Part shown: positions 8,677-17,683 of the stretch, one piece after another
Position numbering within the stretch: position 1 is the stretch's first letter
How the letters are laid out: each line of letters begins with the position of its first letter
NCBI RefSeq assembly: GCF_026586665.1
Contig: NZ_JAODIY010000009.1
Coordinates: forward strand, 124,001 to 188,000
From: Halovenus rubra
Lineage (GTDB): Archaea; Halobacteriota; Halobacteria; Halobacteriales; Haloarculaceae
Direction of reading: 5' to 3'
Length of the DNA stretch: 64,000 nucleotides
Made by a program: the position numbers and the translations under genes
The notes under the pieces: generated by a model
Databases searched by the model: none
Told to the model about the DNA's origin: nothing
What the model saw: only the letters and a program-made list of their open reading frames with translations

Positions 8677-10611
8677 CTACGATTGGTCAGTAGACTGTTG
8701 GGTGTAGACAACTACTTCTTCGCCAACGTTTCGGAGGTAGTACGACTGTTTAGTATACGAGTCGTCGAAGGCATTCTCTGGAACAGTCGAATCTCCAGGG
8801 ACAGTGATAACTATGGGTATATCGCCATCAGTGACCGACGATGCAAGTTGCGTCGGGCTCCGTTCACAGTCTGCCTGTGAGCCTGTAACCGAGAAATACC
8901 AGTTCAGTGGCTGTGATTCGCCCCATACCGAGCATGTCGGCTCGACCTGCCAGTCACCAGCGAAGCTGCGACTGATGTTACGATGTACTAGTGCTTCACC
9001 ATCCTCGTAGCTTTGATTTTTCTCACCGTAGTAGAGCATCACGTCTGTTCCTTGGTTCTCAGCAGCAACCTCCTCCATGCTCTCAATGAGCGGCCCAAGG
9101 TCTGAGGCTGGCTGAGCGTACTGTACAAGTTCGTTATCGTCTGCTGTATCGTTGAGATACACTGCCTGCGCTGGAATAGCCCATCCCCAGACCCCGACCA
9201 ACAAGACGAGAACCGCAACCACAACAACTGGATTAACTGACCTCTTGGCTACCAGCTCACGGATCCGGTCATACGTCCATGCAACACCGACAGACGCAGG
9301 GACGAGCAGCGGGATAATAACGTGTACTGAGAGCCATCCTGAGTCACCCTGAATATGCGAGCCCAGCGGATACCCGACCAGTGATGCAACCCCACAATAG
9401 GACATGAACATGATGAGCGCCCGTGAGTGCTCGCTCGCGTATCTCTCGAAAATAATTCCCAAGAGGGCAAAGGCAGTCATAAGCGGCGCGTATTCGATGA
9501 GAATGGTGACATAATCTCCGAGAAAAGAAATGTAGGTGTCCAGTGTTGTTCCCTCGGACTGTGCAAACCATTCGATATACCCGCTGTACGCTTCGTTGAG
9601 TGTTTCGTCGACCAATGTGGGGACCTGTCCCGGGCTGCCGACTGCATCTTTAAGTGTAACCGGGTCAGCGTCAGTAGTTGGGTTGAATCGCCTTTCCTTT
9701 CCTTGACCGCGGGGCGCAAACACGACGACCAGAGTTGCGACAAATGAGAGGAACCCAGCGATTGCATAATCTATACGATACGCAGCTGCCTTCAAACTGT
9801 TCCAGTACGTGCCAAACCGCTCGGTTACGTGGTCGAGTCCAGTGGTTTCGCTTGCTGGACGGTGGAGATACTGGTCAGCAAGCACCCCAAGAGCACCTCC
9901 CCAGGTGAGTAGATAGATGATAGCGTTTTCTTTCGAGCCAAATCCAAGCCCGAAGACGACACCGGCAACAAGGAGGTACCGGACCTTTCGCGTGTCGTAG
10001 AAACGAACCAACAGTCCGAACGCGGTAAACATGAATGCGGCGACGAGCACGTCACTTCGCATGAACCGTGAGTAGTAGAGGAGAACTGGGTTCAAAGCAA
10101 GCAAGACAGCGAGGGCGACGGTTTCGGTACGCCGAAGATGCTTCCGGTAGAGGGTCGCGCTAAGTGGCAGGACTCCTCCGACAACTGCGACAGGCAAGCG
10201 CGCTGTGAAGTCATTGACACCAAAGAACTCGAACATTCGTGCTGCAGCGAGCTGTGCGAGTGGTCCGTGCTCTTCATAATGGTAGGCAGACGCCCCAGTG
10301 TCAGTATAGAAGTACGACCAGTACGCGACCCGTGCTTCGTCCCAGTGTGCGGCTCGTGCCCCCAGTGCGACGAGTCGCAACACTATCGCAAGGAGTGTAA
10401 TTGCACCAACAACGCGAAACAGCGTGAGAGACTCGTATCGGTCGAATAACGCTTTTTTCCCCGACTCAGATAGGTTCTTCGACGAATCTTCATCGGCCGT
10501 TTCAGCCGATCTGTCGGGAGATAACGGCATTTCGTCTTCATTTTGACTCGCATGTGTCTCTCCGTTGAGGCCCTCGCCGTCGTTTTCGTCATCTGCGGGA
10601 CGACCGCTCAT
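8677..10611 (-). CDS. agl23: Flippase-associated glycosylation membrane protein Agl23 (TIGR03663)
   Basis: This protein has about 644 residues. An acidic N-terminal tail of about 55 residues is followed by roughly ten membrane segments and a soluble C-terminal domain of about 150 residues. The first external loop carries the H-W-D-E-A motif typical of PMT/ArnT-type glycosyltransferases, with the aspartate positioned for lipid-linked sugar use. The overall pattern fits TIGR03663, the Agl23 group associated with flippases of archaeal N-glycosylation. The ATG at 10611 is preferred; another start lies 9 nt upstream. It is divergent from the RuvC-like gene, and the sulfatase-like gene is convergent. 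Confidence 0.8.
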   Translation of the reverse strand: MSGRPADDENDGEGLNGETHASQNEDEMPLSPDRSAETADEDSSKNLSESGKKALFDRYESLTLFRVVGAITLLAIVLRLVALGARAAHWDEARVAYWSYFYTDTGASAYHYEEHGPLAQLAAARMFEFFGVNDFTARLPVAVVGGVLPLSATLYRKHLRRTETVALAVLLALNPVLLYYSRFMRSDVLVAAFMFTAFGLLVRFYDTRKVRYLLVAGVVFGLGFGSKENAIIYLLTWGGALGVLADQYLHRPASETTGLDHVTERFGTYWNSLKAAAYRIDYAIAGFLSFVATLVVVFAPRGQGKERRFNPTTDADPVTLKDAVGSPGQVPTLVDETLNEAYSGYIEWFAQSEGTTLDTYISFLGDYVTILIEYAPLMTAFALLGIIFERYASEHSRALIMFMSYCGVASLVGYPLGSHIQGDSGWLSVHVIIPLLVPASVGVAWTYDRIRELVAKRSVNPVVVVAVLVLLVGVWGWAIPAQAVYLNDTADDNELVQYAQPASDLGPLIESMEEVAAENQGTDVMLYYGEKNQSYEDGEALVHRNISRSFAGDWQVEPTCSVWGESQPLNWYFSVTGSQADCERSPTQLASSVTDGDIPIVITVPGDSTVPENAFDDSYTKQSYYLRNVGEEVVVYTQQSTDQS

Positions 10612-10640
10612 ATCTACCATCCCGGAGGGCTTCCAATAGA

Positions 10641-10704
10641 ATGGTTACGGTTGCGTCTCGCTATCGTAAACTCTGTATCGCGGACTACTCTTAGACGTAA
10701 CCAT
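10641..10704. promoter_or_regulatory. Inverted repeat in divergent promoter region
   Basis: ATGGTTACG at 10641-10649 is an exact inverted copy of CGTAACCAT at 10696-10704, with 46 nt between them. The pair lies between the divergent genes agl23 and the RuvC-like gene. It could be a two-site operator or two halves of separate promoter elements. No regulator is known from the sequence. Confidence 0.35.
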
Positions 10705-10734
10705 CGCCCCGTATATTTCGCTGCAGGTAAGTAG

Positions 10735-11493
10735 ATGTGCCCCATAGAAAGCAGTGTGATTGTCGTCGCGACGGAGGATTTTGAACTCTATCACGAGATT
10801 GTCACTGAACTCCGAGACCGCAGTCTCTCATTTACCACTATCGAACCCGACGACGAGATACCAGCCAACGCAACCGCTATTGTGACCAGTGTCGCTGATC
10901 CAACCCCTGAAACAGATATCCCTGTAATTACGGGAGAGCCGGGTAACCCACGAGAGACAGTCGAAGACGTCATTGCGGTCGTGCGGGGGAACAATGGACG
11001 AACCGTTATCGGAATCGACCCCGGAGAGACGCCCGGTATTGCTGTCCTGTCCGGTGACATGGTTGTTGCCACGTATCAGGTCCAACCGAGCGAGGTCGCC
11101 GAGATTGTCCACGAGGAAGCGACAGATTTTGCCGAACCACTGGTTCGAATTGGCGATGGCGCTCGTCTCATCGGTGCCCGCATTATCGACGATATCGAGG
11201 ACGTACCAATCGAACTTGTCGATGAAACGGGGACGACACCATACCTCGGGACTGGAGCAGGAGAGCGTGGCATGGCAGACATTCTTGCGGCCGTCAACAT
11301 TGCACAGATGGAGGGAAAACGAGTCGAAAGCAGAGATGTCCAGCCCACAGACGGTGAGCTACAGCGAATCAAGGAGCGCTCCCGTGAGCAGAGTGCCGAA
11401 AACCGTGCTATCGGTGAGGAATTAGCCCGTCGGGTGGCGGCTGGTGAGTTGACAATCAAAGAAGCACTCTCTAAACATCAAGAGAGTACATGA
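10735..11493 (+). CDS. RuvC/YqgF-like RNase H-fold protein
   Basis: This conserved haloarchaeal protein has 252 residues. The central part starts with V-I-G-I-D-P-G-E-T-P-G (91-101), the first-strand signature of RuvC/YqgF-type RNase H folds, with D95 in the metal-binding position. It continues with G-D-G-A-R-L and a later G-A-G-E-R-G-M-A-D segment, which resembles the second and third acidic strands. The first 85 residues look like a separate alpha/beta domain, and the C-terminus (about 200-250) is a charged helix. I infer a nuclease or nucleic-acid-binding role; the junction-resolving activity itself is unproven. Confidence 0.7.
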   Translation: MCPIESSVIVVATEDFELYHEIVTELRDRSLSFTTIEPDDEIPANATAIVTSVADPTPETDIPVITGEPGNPRETVEDVIAVVRGNNGRTVIGIDPGETPGIAVLSGDMVVATYQVQPSEVAEIVHEEATDFAEPLVRIGDGARLIGARIIDDIEDVPIELVDETGTTPYLGTGAGERGMADILAAVNIAQMEGKRVESRDVQPTDGELQRIKERSREQSAENRAIGEELARRVAAGELTIKEALSKHQEST

Positions 11494-11518
11494 GTCCGGT
11501 GGCTGTCGGCAACCGGAA

Positions 11519-11526
11519 ACTTATAC
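11519..11526 (+). promoter_or_regulatory. TATA-like box for the PLP-lyase gene
   Basis: ACTTATAC is centred about 28 nt before the ATG at 11551, the spacing of a leaderless haloarchaeal promoter. Confidence 0.5.
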
Positions 11527-11550
11527 CACGATACCGCCCACATAGCAAGT

Positions 11551-12573
11551 ATGGCAGATGGGTACCAACCGGTCGACTCCCCCGACCAGACGACAGTGTT
11601 CCCGTATCACGAGTTGACGCCACCGACGACAGCTGACGTATACGAAGCACGCGAGCAGGTGTCGAGACACCTCCCGAAGACACCGCTAGTCCGAAGCGAT
11701 TGGCTTTCTGAGGAACTTGATGCAGACATTTATCTCAAGCGCGAAGACACGTTGCCGACAGGTGCGTTCAAGATCCGTGGCGGGATTGCGCTGGGGGCAA
11801 ACGTTGATGAGGAGTTCAGAGAGCACGGGTTGATAGCTGCGAGTACAGGAAACCACGGCCAGTCAGTCGCATATGCTGGTCAGAAATTCAACGTCCCGGC
11901 AACGATTTGTGTTCCTGAAGACGTAAACCAATCCAAAGTCAGCTCGATGGAAACATACGGGGCAGACATCAAGTATTATGGTGAGGATTACGACGAGGCA
12001 CGAACGCGTGCCGAGGAGATGGCAGTCGAAAGACAGTATCGGTATGTGCATTCAGCCAACGAGCCAGATCTCGTCGCAGGAGTCGGAACTGCAGGGCTTG
12101 AAATTGTCGAGGAACTCCCCGACGTGGACCTCGTTTTCTCTCCTATCGGTGGCGGGACCTGTGCTTCAGGGTTCTGTTTGACTATCGGCGACATCCTCGG
12201 CAGCGATGTCATCGGTGTCCAGTCTGCACAGGCACCAGCAGCACATCGTGCATGGGAAGAAGGCCATCTCAAACCACACGACAGAATGGAGACAACAGCG
12301 GAAGGATTGGCAACTCGTGTCCCATTCGCGATGACGATGGATATACTCCGCGACAAACTGTCCGATTTCGTCTTGGTTGACGATGAGGCCACGCTCGATG
12401 CACTCCGAGACATGATTGTCCGGTCGGGAATTATCATGGAAGGAGCATGTGCAACAACGATTGCCGCCGCGCTTGCACATCCGGAACTGGTCCGCGGACA
12501 GACTGTCGTGTTGCCAGTAACTGGGCGGAACCTCGCGGCGGACAAACTTTCGTGGTTGCTTGAGGGTCGATGA
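11551..12573 (+). CDS. PLP-dependent threonine dehydratase / serine racemase family enzyme
   Basis: This fold-type II pyridoxal-phosphate enzyme has 340 residues. The Schiff-base lysine is K74 in G-A-F-K-I-R-G. The S-T-G-N-H-G-Q-S loop (98-105) holds the substrate carboxylate, and the glycine loop G-G-G-T near residue 197 holds the phosphate. Members deaminate threonine or serine to 2-oxo acids, or racemise serine. There is no C-terminal ACT domain, so allosteric inhibition by isoleucine is unlikely; this favours the catabolic or racemase type over biosynthetic IlvA. It is followed by two same-strand genes at short gaps. Confidence 0.9.
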   Translation: MADGYQPVDSPDQTTVFPYHELTPPTTADVYEAREQVSRHLPKTPLVRSDWLSEELDADIYLKREDTLPTGAFKIRGGIALGANVDEEFREHGLIAASTGNHGQSVAYAGQKFNVPATICVPEDVNQSKVSSMETYGADIKYYGEDYDEARTRAEEMAVERQYRYVHSANEPDLVAGVGTAGLEIVEELPDVDLVFSPIGGGTCASGFCLTIGDILGSDVIGVQSAQAPAAHRAWEEGHLKPHDRMETTAEGLATRVPFAMTMDILRDKLSDFVLVDDEATLDALRDMIVRSGIIMEGACATTIAAALAHPELVRGQTVVLPVTGRNLAADKLSWLLEGR

Positions 12574-12612
12574 CGGCCAACATTCAAGACGGTCCCCCCC
12601 ACACAGTCGTTT

Positions 12613-12900
12613 GTGGACCGCGAACGCCTCGTTGAAGAGCTTGCTGATGCTTTCGGTGGTACTGAGACTGCATTACGGGCAGTGTCCCGGCAGGCCCGGG
12701 ATCTTACAGATTCCGGACGAATTGAGGAAGATTTGGAGTATAAACCGACTGTCGAAGACGTGCTCTCAAATCTCGAAGACGCTCCTGAAGAGTATTCGGT
12801 AATCGAGCGATGGAACTGGTGGATTGGCTCGCTTGAACTCTCTTATGGCGATTACCAACGCTTTCGCGTACGCTCTGACATAGAAGATCCGGCGGAGTAA
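12613..12900 (+). CDS. Conserved haloarchaeal protein of unknown function
   Basis: This acidic, mostly helical 95-residue protein starts with GTG. The first 50 residues look like amphipathic helices (L-V-E-E-L-A-D-A-F, then T-A-L-R-A-V-S-R-Q). The C-terminal half contains a tryptophan-rich E-R-W-N-W-W-I-G segment and a Y-G-D-Y-Q-R-F-R-V strand. I recognise no catalytic or metal-binding motif. It lies 40 bp after the PLP lyase and 11 bp before the beta-CASP nuclease, so it probably belongs to the same transcript. Confidence 0.65.
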   Translation: MDRERLVEELADAFGGTETALRAVSRQARDLTDSGRIEEDLEYKPTVEDVLSNLEDAPEEYSVIERWNWWIGSLELSYGDYQRFRVRSDIEDPAE

Positions 12901-12911
12901 GGTATCTGATT

Positions 12912-14159
12912 ATGAATATCAACTTTCTTGGTGGCGCTCGTGAAGTCGGCCGGAGTGCAATTCTCATCAATGACTCATTGTTACTTGATTACGGACTAGA
13001 AACCTCGAACCCACCACGGTACCCAGTTGGCGAGATCGACCCGGAAGCCGTAGTCGTCAGTCACGGACATCTTGACCATGTGGGGGCTGTGCCTTCACTC
13101 CTCTCTGGCACTGCAAGACCGCCGATTCACTGGACACCACCGACGAGAGCGCTCGCATTACGACTTGCGGAAGATACGCTCAAAATCCACGGGAATACGC
13201 CCCAGTGTCCGTTCACAGAGACACATGTTCGGCGCATGACGCAGGTTTCGGAAACACAGATGTATGGCCAACCGTTCCAAGCGGCTGGACACGAGGTAAC
13301 GTTATTAAACGCAGGCCATATTCCCGGTAGTGCACATGTACTGGTCGACGACGGTGAAACAACATTACTCTATACCGGCGACATTGGACCACTTGATATC
13401 GATAGCAGGGGTCAGCGACTGGTTACGGGAACGACTGCACGACCCGATGCAGATGTCGTCATCACTGAAAGTACCTACGCTACACAAGAACACGATGACC
13501 GGGCGGACGTAGAAAACAGGTTCGTCGAGAGCATCGAGACAACAATCTGGCAGGGCGGGACCGTTATTGTCCCGGTCTTTGCCATCGGGCGGGCACAAGA
13601 GATTATGTTGGTATGTGCCGCCAATGATATCGACTGTTATCTTGATGGCATGGCGACTGAGGTCACAGGGTTGGTCCGTCAGTATCCGTCATTCCTCCGG
13701 GACCCAGAGGCACTTCAGCGAGCGAAATCAAACGCCCGATTCGTGACGGGAAAGGACGGACAACGAAAGCGCATCGCTGACCAGAATACAGTTATTTTGA
13801 CGACTGCCGGAATGCTCGGAGGTGGGCCTGTCGTCTCCTACATTCCCCATATCCGACAGAATCCGACGAATAAGGTTGCTCTTACGGGGTATCAGGTTGA
13901 TGGAACGCCGGGCAAGGAACTGGTTGATACTGGACGTGCCGAGTTCGACGGACGGGTTTTGCCTGTTAGTGCACAGGTCGAGCAATACAACTTTTCAGCA
14001 CATGCAGACCGTGAGGAGCTCCAGTCGTTTCTGGAGCCATACGAGAGCTCAAAGATTCTGGTCAACCACGGCGACCAGTGTGAGCAGTTCGCTACGTTCC
14101 TTCGACAAGACGGCTATGAGGCGACTGCTCCACCACTGGCAGAAAGTATTGACACGTAG
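12912..14159 (+). CDS. Beta-CASP metallo-beta-lactamase-fold nuclease (aCPSF2/RNase J-like)
   Basis: This 415-residue protein combines a metallo-beta-lactamase fold with an inserted beta-CASP domain, the architecture of archaeal CPSF73/RNase J relatives. The zinc ligands are visible: H51-x-H53-x-D55-H56, the His of N-A-G-H-I-P-G-S near 134, and the Asp of Y-T-G-D-I-G near 156. The C-terminal S-A-H-A-D and N-H-G-D motifs complete the site. No N-terminal KH domains are present, which separates it from aCPSF1. Its expected role is 5'-3' exonuclease or endonuclease activity on RNA in the cytoplasm. It is the third gene of a probable operon. Confidence 0.88.
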   Translation: MNINFLGGAREVGRSAILINDSLLLDYGLETSNPPRYPVGEIDPEAVVVSHGHLDHVGAVPSLLSGTARPPIHWTPPTRALALRLAEDTLKIHGNTPQCPFTETHVRRMTQVSETQMYGQPFQAAGHEVTLLNAGHIPGSAHVLVDDGETTLLYTGDIGPLDIDSRGQRLVTGTTARPDADVVITESTYATQEHDDRADVENRFVESIETTIWQGGTVIVPVFAIGRAQEIMLVCAANDIDCYLDGMATEVTGLVRQYPSFLRDPEALQRAKSNARFVTGKDGQRKRIADQNTVILTTAGMLGGGPVVSYIPHIRQNPTNKVALTGYQVDGTPGKELVDTGRAEFDGRVLPVSAQVEQYNFSAHADREELQSFLEPYESSKILVNHGDQCEQFATFLRQDGYEATAPPLAESIDT

Positions 14160-14293
14160 TCCTGTCAAGACGACTGTTCTCGCTTTGGCTTGAGACATAG
14201 AAAGCCAAAAAGAGCGTACCGGGGGATTTAGCTCCCAGCTTGGTGTCGATATTCGTCATAGTAGAGAGACTTTTGCGAGTAGCACACATAGCG

Positions 14294-14956
14294 ATGCCCA
14301 TGCCCAACGAGAACGGCAACAGCCCGTTGCCGACAGAACGCAACTCTCCAGTTGGTGACCCCGTTGTTCGAGGTGACCCCACAGTTACTGGTGACGCTGA
14401 CGCTGTATCGTTTGACCCTGACGACTCCGAAAGCGTCGCGACTGCCAGCGAAACAGTCGACACGTTCGCCACTGCAGACCCCGGCGAAATGGACACAAAG
14501 GCGATGTTGCGTGGGGCTGCAGCGTGTGCCGTTCTCGTTCGAGGAGAAGGCTCCTACAAAGATGCCGCAGAGCGAACAGGAGAGGAAGTTGGTGTCTCGT
14601 TTGTGCGGACATGGGCGCGAGTCCACGACCTGCCTCGGCCGGTCAGACGACACGTCGGATTAGGAGATATTGCCCCTTCAACAGCCAAACATATCGGACG
14701 GCTCACCGGAACCGACCGGTTGCACCTTGCTTGGGCAGCGATTGACCACGATATGACGGTGCGGGAGGTACGCTCAGTAGTACGTGATGTTACGGAGGGA
14801 ACCACACTCGAAACAGCACTTGCGGAGCTTGGGTACCGTCTGGGTGAGATAACGGTCGAACTCCCGGTCAGCGAGTACTGTCTCCTCCGGCGGAATTCAT
14901 CTGTGGCCGGGCAATCGCCCGGGGAGACCATCGCCGAACTGTTTCGCGAATCGTAA
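14294..14956 (+). CDS. Conserved haloarchaeal protein with ParB-like helical region
   Basis: This protein has about 220 residues from the ATG at 14294; a nearby ATG at 14300 is equally possible. The first 70 residues are acidic and low-complexity. Residues from about 80 to 180 are helical, and one segment (A-P-S-T-A-K-H-I-G-R-L, then L-A-W-A-A-I, then M-T-V-R-E-V-R-S-V-V) resembles the helix-turn-helix and spacing of ParB/KorB DNA-binding domains. I infer nucleic-acid binding, but it may simply be the haloarchaeal DUF7119-type family without known function. The gene ends 34 bp before tRNA-Lys. Confidence 0.65.
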   Translation: MPMPNENGNSPLPTERNSPVGDPVVRGDPTVTGDADAVSFDPDDSESVATASETVDTFATADPGEMDTKAMLRGAAACAVLVRGEGSYKDAAERTGEEVGVSFVRTWARVHDLPRPVRRHVGLGDIAPSTAKHIGRLTGTDRLHLAWAAIDHDMTVREVRSVVRDVTEGTTLETALAELGYRLGEITVELPVSEYCLLRRNSSVAGQSPGETIAELFRES

Positions 14957-14957
14957 G

Positions 14958-14965
14958 TATTTAAC
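14958..14965 (+). promoter_or_regulatory. TATA box of tRNA-Lys
   Basis: TATTTAAC is centred about 30 nt upstream of the first base of the tRNA and lies directly after the stop codon of the preceding gene. Confidence 0.6.
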
Positions 14966-14990
14966 TCACCACCACCTGAATGGAGAGTGA

Positions 14991-15064
14991 GGGCCGGTAG
15001 CTCAGTTTGGCAGAGCGTCTGGCTTTTAACCAGATGGCCGCGTGTTCAAATCGCGCCCGGCCCG
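14991..15064 (+). tRNA. tRNA-Lys(UUU)
   Basis: A full cloverleaf can be drawn. The acceptor stem pairs GGGCCGG (14991-14997) with CCGGCCC (15057-15063), with discriminator G at 15064. The D stem is GCTC/GAGC. The anticodon stem is TCTGG/CCAGA with loop CTTTTAA, giving anticodon UUU. The T stem is GCGTG/CGCGC (with one G-U pair) around TTCAAAT. CCA is not encoded, as usual in archaea. No intron is seen. Confidence 0.95.
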
Positions 15065-15194
15065 TGCAACAAACTGCCGAGTGGCAACGAGGCAGTGAGT
15101 GGACCGACAGCACTCCATGTGACTGTAGGGCAGTCATAGCCCGAACAGAGAGAGTGACTTGCTTCTTGCCGGATAGTAACGAGACAGTAGTTCC

Positions 15195-16505
15195 CTACTT
15201 GTACAGGTGACAGGCAACTGGTTGCTCGTCGTCGGTAAGCTGGGGGTTCGACGTCTCGCAGATGCTTTCGTACTCGGACCTGAGTTCAGTCGCAGCGCGT
15301 TCCCACTCTTCGTCTACAAGATGGGCGATTGCGTCGTTAACAGTAGATTCGTGCGACGACGGCAGTTCTATATCGAGCACTTCGTCTTTTACTGTCTCGA
15401 CAAACGCCTTCTGTTCTCTGCTGTCGAGTTCTGTTGCGCTTTCGGAAATCCCGGCATCTTGGGCAATCTTGTGGACTGAAATTTCTTCGTTCTCAACCAA
15501 CTCTCTGAAGTGCATGAGTTCACGATAAACGTGCTGGTCAATATCCATGCTGTTTGGTGATATGACCTCCGGGCAGCGTGTTCTGAACCGGCAGCCACTT
15601 GGTGGGTTTCGTGGCGAGGGGACATCCCCTTGTAGTGTCTCGATATCTCTGTCACGCTCGGCTGTCTCAGCTCGAGGAACACTCTCAAGCAGTGCCTTTG
15701 TATAGGGATGTTTTGGCGATTCAAACAGTGTGTCCACGTCTGCAATCTCAGCGATTTCGCCGAGATACATCACCGCAACGCGGTCACAGATGTGTCGAAT
15801 AACTGAAAGGTCATGAGAGATAAGTAGGTAGGTCAGTTCAAACTCCTCTTGTAAGTCAGCGAGAAGGTTGAGTATCTGGGCCTGCACCGAGACATCGAGC
15901 GCACTTGTCGGTTCATCGAGGACCAGAAAGTCGGGATTCAATGCCAGTGCACGTGCGATACCAATCCGCTGTCGCTGTCCCCCGGAGAACTCACTCGGGT
16001 AGCGGTCGAATTGGTCTTCTGAGAGCCCGACGCGTTCAAGAAGGTCACGAACTCGCTCGTTACGCTCTGTTTTTGTCCCGATATTGTGAATATCGAGCGC
16101 TTCTCGTACTGTCTGGCCGACAGGGACCCGCGGGTCAAGGCTCGTATAAGGGTCTTGAAAGACAACCTGAGCGTTCCGTCGGAACTCAGAGAGGTCATCT
16201 CCGTTCATCTCAAACACTCGGTCGCCTCTGAACTGAACACTACCGTCTGTCGCCTCTTGGAGGCGAAGAACCGTCTCACCAGTGGTAGATTTGCCACAGC
16301 CGGATTCTCCCACGAGACCTAGCGTTTCACCACGGTGTATGTTGAACGAGATACCGTCAACCGCGCGAATAGAAACCGGTCCATTCCCAAGCAGTCGGTC
16401 AATAATGTTGTCGTTATCGTAGAAATGCTTTTCTAGGTTCCGGACTTCCACGAGTGGCCCACTCGACTCTGGCTGTGCTGACCGGAGTGTGTCTTTGAGG
16501 CTCAT
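15195..16505 (-). CDS. dppF: Peptide ABC transporter ATPase (DppF/OppF)
   Basis: This is the second ATPase subunit of the peptide importer, 436 residues. The Walker A loop G-E-S-G-C-G-K-S-T spans 66-74; a Q-loop V-F-Q-D-P-Y, signature S-G-G-Q-R-Q-R and Walker [12 protein letters not shown] follow. The oligopeptide-transporter C-terminal zone has the R-F-R-T-R-C-P motif. An extra helical stretch of about 90 residues separates this motif from the terminal A-C-H-L-Y, making the protein longer than bacterial OppF (about 330). Its start overlaps the stop of the DppD gene by 4 bp. It is the last gene of the operon. Confidence 0.93.
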   Translation of the reverse strand: MSLKDTLRSAQPESSGPLVEVRNLEKHFYDNDNIIDRLLGNGPVSIRAVDGISFNIHRGETLGLVGESGCGKSTTGETVLRLQEATDGSVQFRGDRVFEMNGDDLSEFRRNAQVVFQDPYTSLDPRVPVGQTVREALDIHNIGTKTERNERVRDLLERVGLSEDQFDRYPSEFSGGQRQRIGIARALALNPDFLVLDEPTSALDVSVQAQILNLLADLQEEFELTYLLISHDLSVIRHICDRVAVMYLGEIAEIADVDTLFESPKHPYTKALLESVPRAETAERDRDIETLQGDVPSPRNPPSGCRFRTRCPEVISPNSMDIDQHVYRELMHFRELVENEEISVHKIAQDAGISESATELDSREQKAFVETVKDEVLDIELPSSHESTVNDAIAHLVDEEWERAATELRSEYESICETSNPQLTDDEQPVACHLYK

Positions 16506-17683
16506 GAGTCTTCACCTTCAAACTGACCGGGGTCCAGAGCGTCCGACTCGTCGTACTCCTCTTTAGCGAGGACACATTGTACTTCATGCTCCTTTGCACC
16601 GTCGACAGACAGATCCGCCGGTTTCTCCAAGCAGGTCTTCATGGCTTTCGGGCAGCGGTCGGCAAAGTAACACCGATTCCCCATTTCTTCGTCCATCAAA
16701 CTCGGCACGTTCCCCTCAATAGGCTGTAATCGGCCGCCAGCACTGCCTATGTCAGGAATCGAGCCAAGTAGGCCTTTAGTGTACGGATGCACCGCTTCAT
16801 CAAAGATATTAGAGAGAGTCCCGCGCTCAACAATCTCACCTGCGTACATCACTCCGACGCGGTCACACATCCTCGCGATAACGCCGAGGTTGTGCGTGAT
16901 GAGTAGTATTGTCATGCCTGTCTCCTCTTGTATGTCCCGGAGAAGATTGAGGACCTGTGCCTGAATAGTGACATCGAGTGCAGTCGTCGGTTCGTCAGCG
17001 ACCAAGATATCCGGCTCTCCGGCCAGTGCCTGAGCAATCATCGCCCGCTGGAGCATTCCACCGGAGTACTCGTGTGGATACTCGTCGACGCGCTCTTCTG
17101 GGTCAGGAATCCCAACTTGCTGAAGCAGTTCGACAGCCCGGTCTTTACTCTCGGAGCTAACGTAGCTCCTGTTGGGCATTATCGTCCCGTAAGCATAGGA
17201 ACGAAGCGAGTACGCCGAAGAACTCGTTCGTGATTTGACCGAACGCGGGTTCGAACTGGCCCGTCGCTGAACCTCGACAGCCTCAGCAATCTGCTCGCCG
17301 ACAGTCAATGTCGGGTTGAAGCTGCTCTCAGGGTCCTGAAAAATCATGCTGAATGACGGCCCTCTCAACGACCGGACAACATCTTCCGGAAGCGCAGCCA
17401 AATCAACGTAGTCACCGTCAACAGCTTCTGGATTGCTGTCTTCGATTTCGTCGGCGACTTCGGCGTTCCTGTACTCTATTTTGCCTGCTGTAATCTTTCC
17501 TGGCGATTCGATGAGGCGGATTAGCGACCGCGCTGTCACGCTTTTGCCGCTACCACTCTCACCGACGATGCCAAACACTTCACCGTCATCGATAGACATC
17601 GAGAGCGATTCGACTGCGTTTACTTGGCCCGATTTCGTGAAAAATCGGGTCGAGAGGTCAGAGATACGGAGTATTGGTTTCAT
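16502..17683 (-). CDS. dppD: Peptide ABC transporter ATPase (DppD/OppD)
   Basis: This is the first ATPase subunit, 393 residues. It has Walker A G-E-S-G-S-G-K-S, a Q-loop I-F-Q-D-P-E, an S-G-G-M-L-Q-R signature and Walker [12 protein letters not shown]. The C-terminal oligopeptide domain has the C-Y-F-A-D-R-C-P motif. An insertion of about 50 residues rich in Ser, Arg and Tyr between the Q-loop and the signature is longer than in bacterial DppD. ATP hydrolysis by the DppD-DppF pair would power uptake through DppB-DppC. It directly abuts the permease gene dppC (no spacer) and overlaps dppF by 4 bp. Confidence 0.93.
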   Translation of the reverse strand: MKPILRISDLSTRFFTKSGQVNAVESLSMSIDDGEVFGIVGESGSGKSVTARSLIRLIESPGKITAGKIEYRNAEVADEIEDSNPEAVDGDYVDLAALPEDVVRSLRGPSFSMIFQDPESSFNPTLTVGEQIAEAVEVQRRASSNPRSVKSRTSSSAYSLRSYAYGTIMPNRSYVSSESKDRAVELLQQVGIPDPEERVDEYPHEYSGGMLQRAMIAQALAGEPDILVADEPTTALDVTIQAQVLNLLRDIQEETGMTILLITHNLGVIARMCDRVGVMYAGEIVERGTLSNIFDEAVHPYTKGLLGSIPDIGSAGGRLQPIEGNVPSLMDEEMGNRCYFADRCPKAMKTCLEKPADLSVDGAKEHEVQCVLAKEEYDESDALDPGQFEGEDS

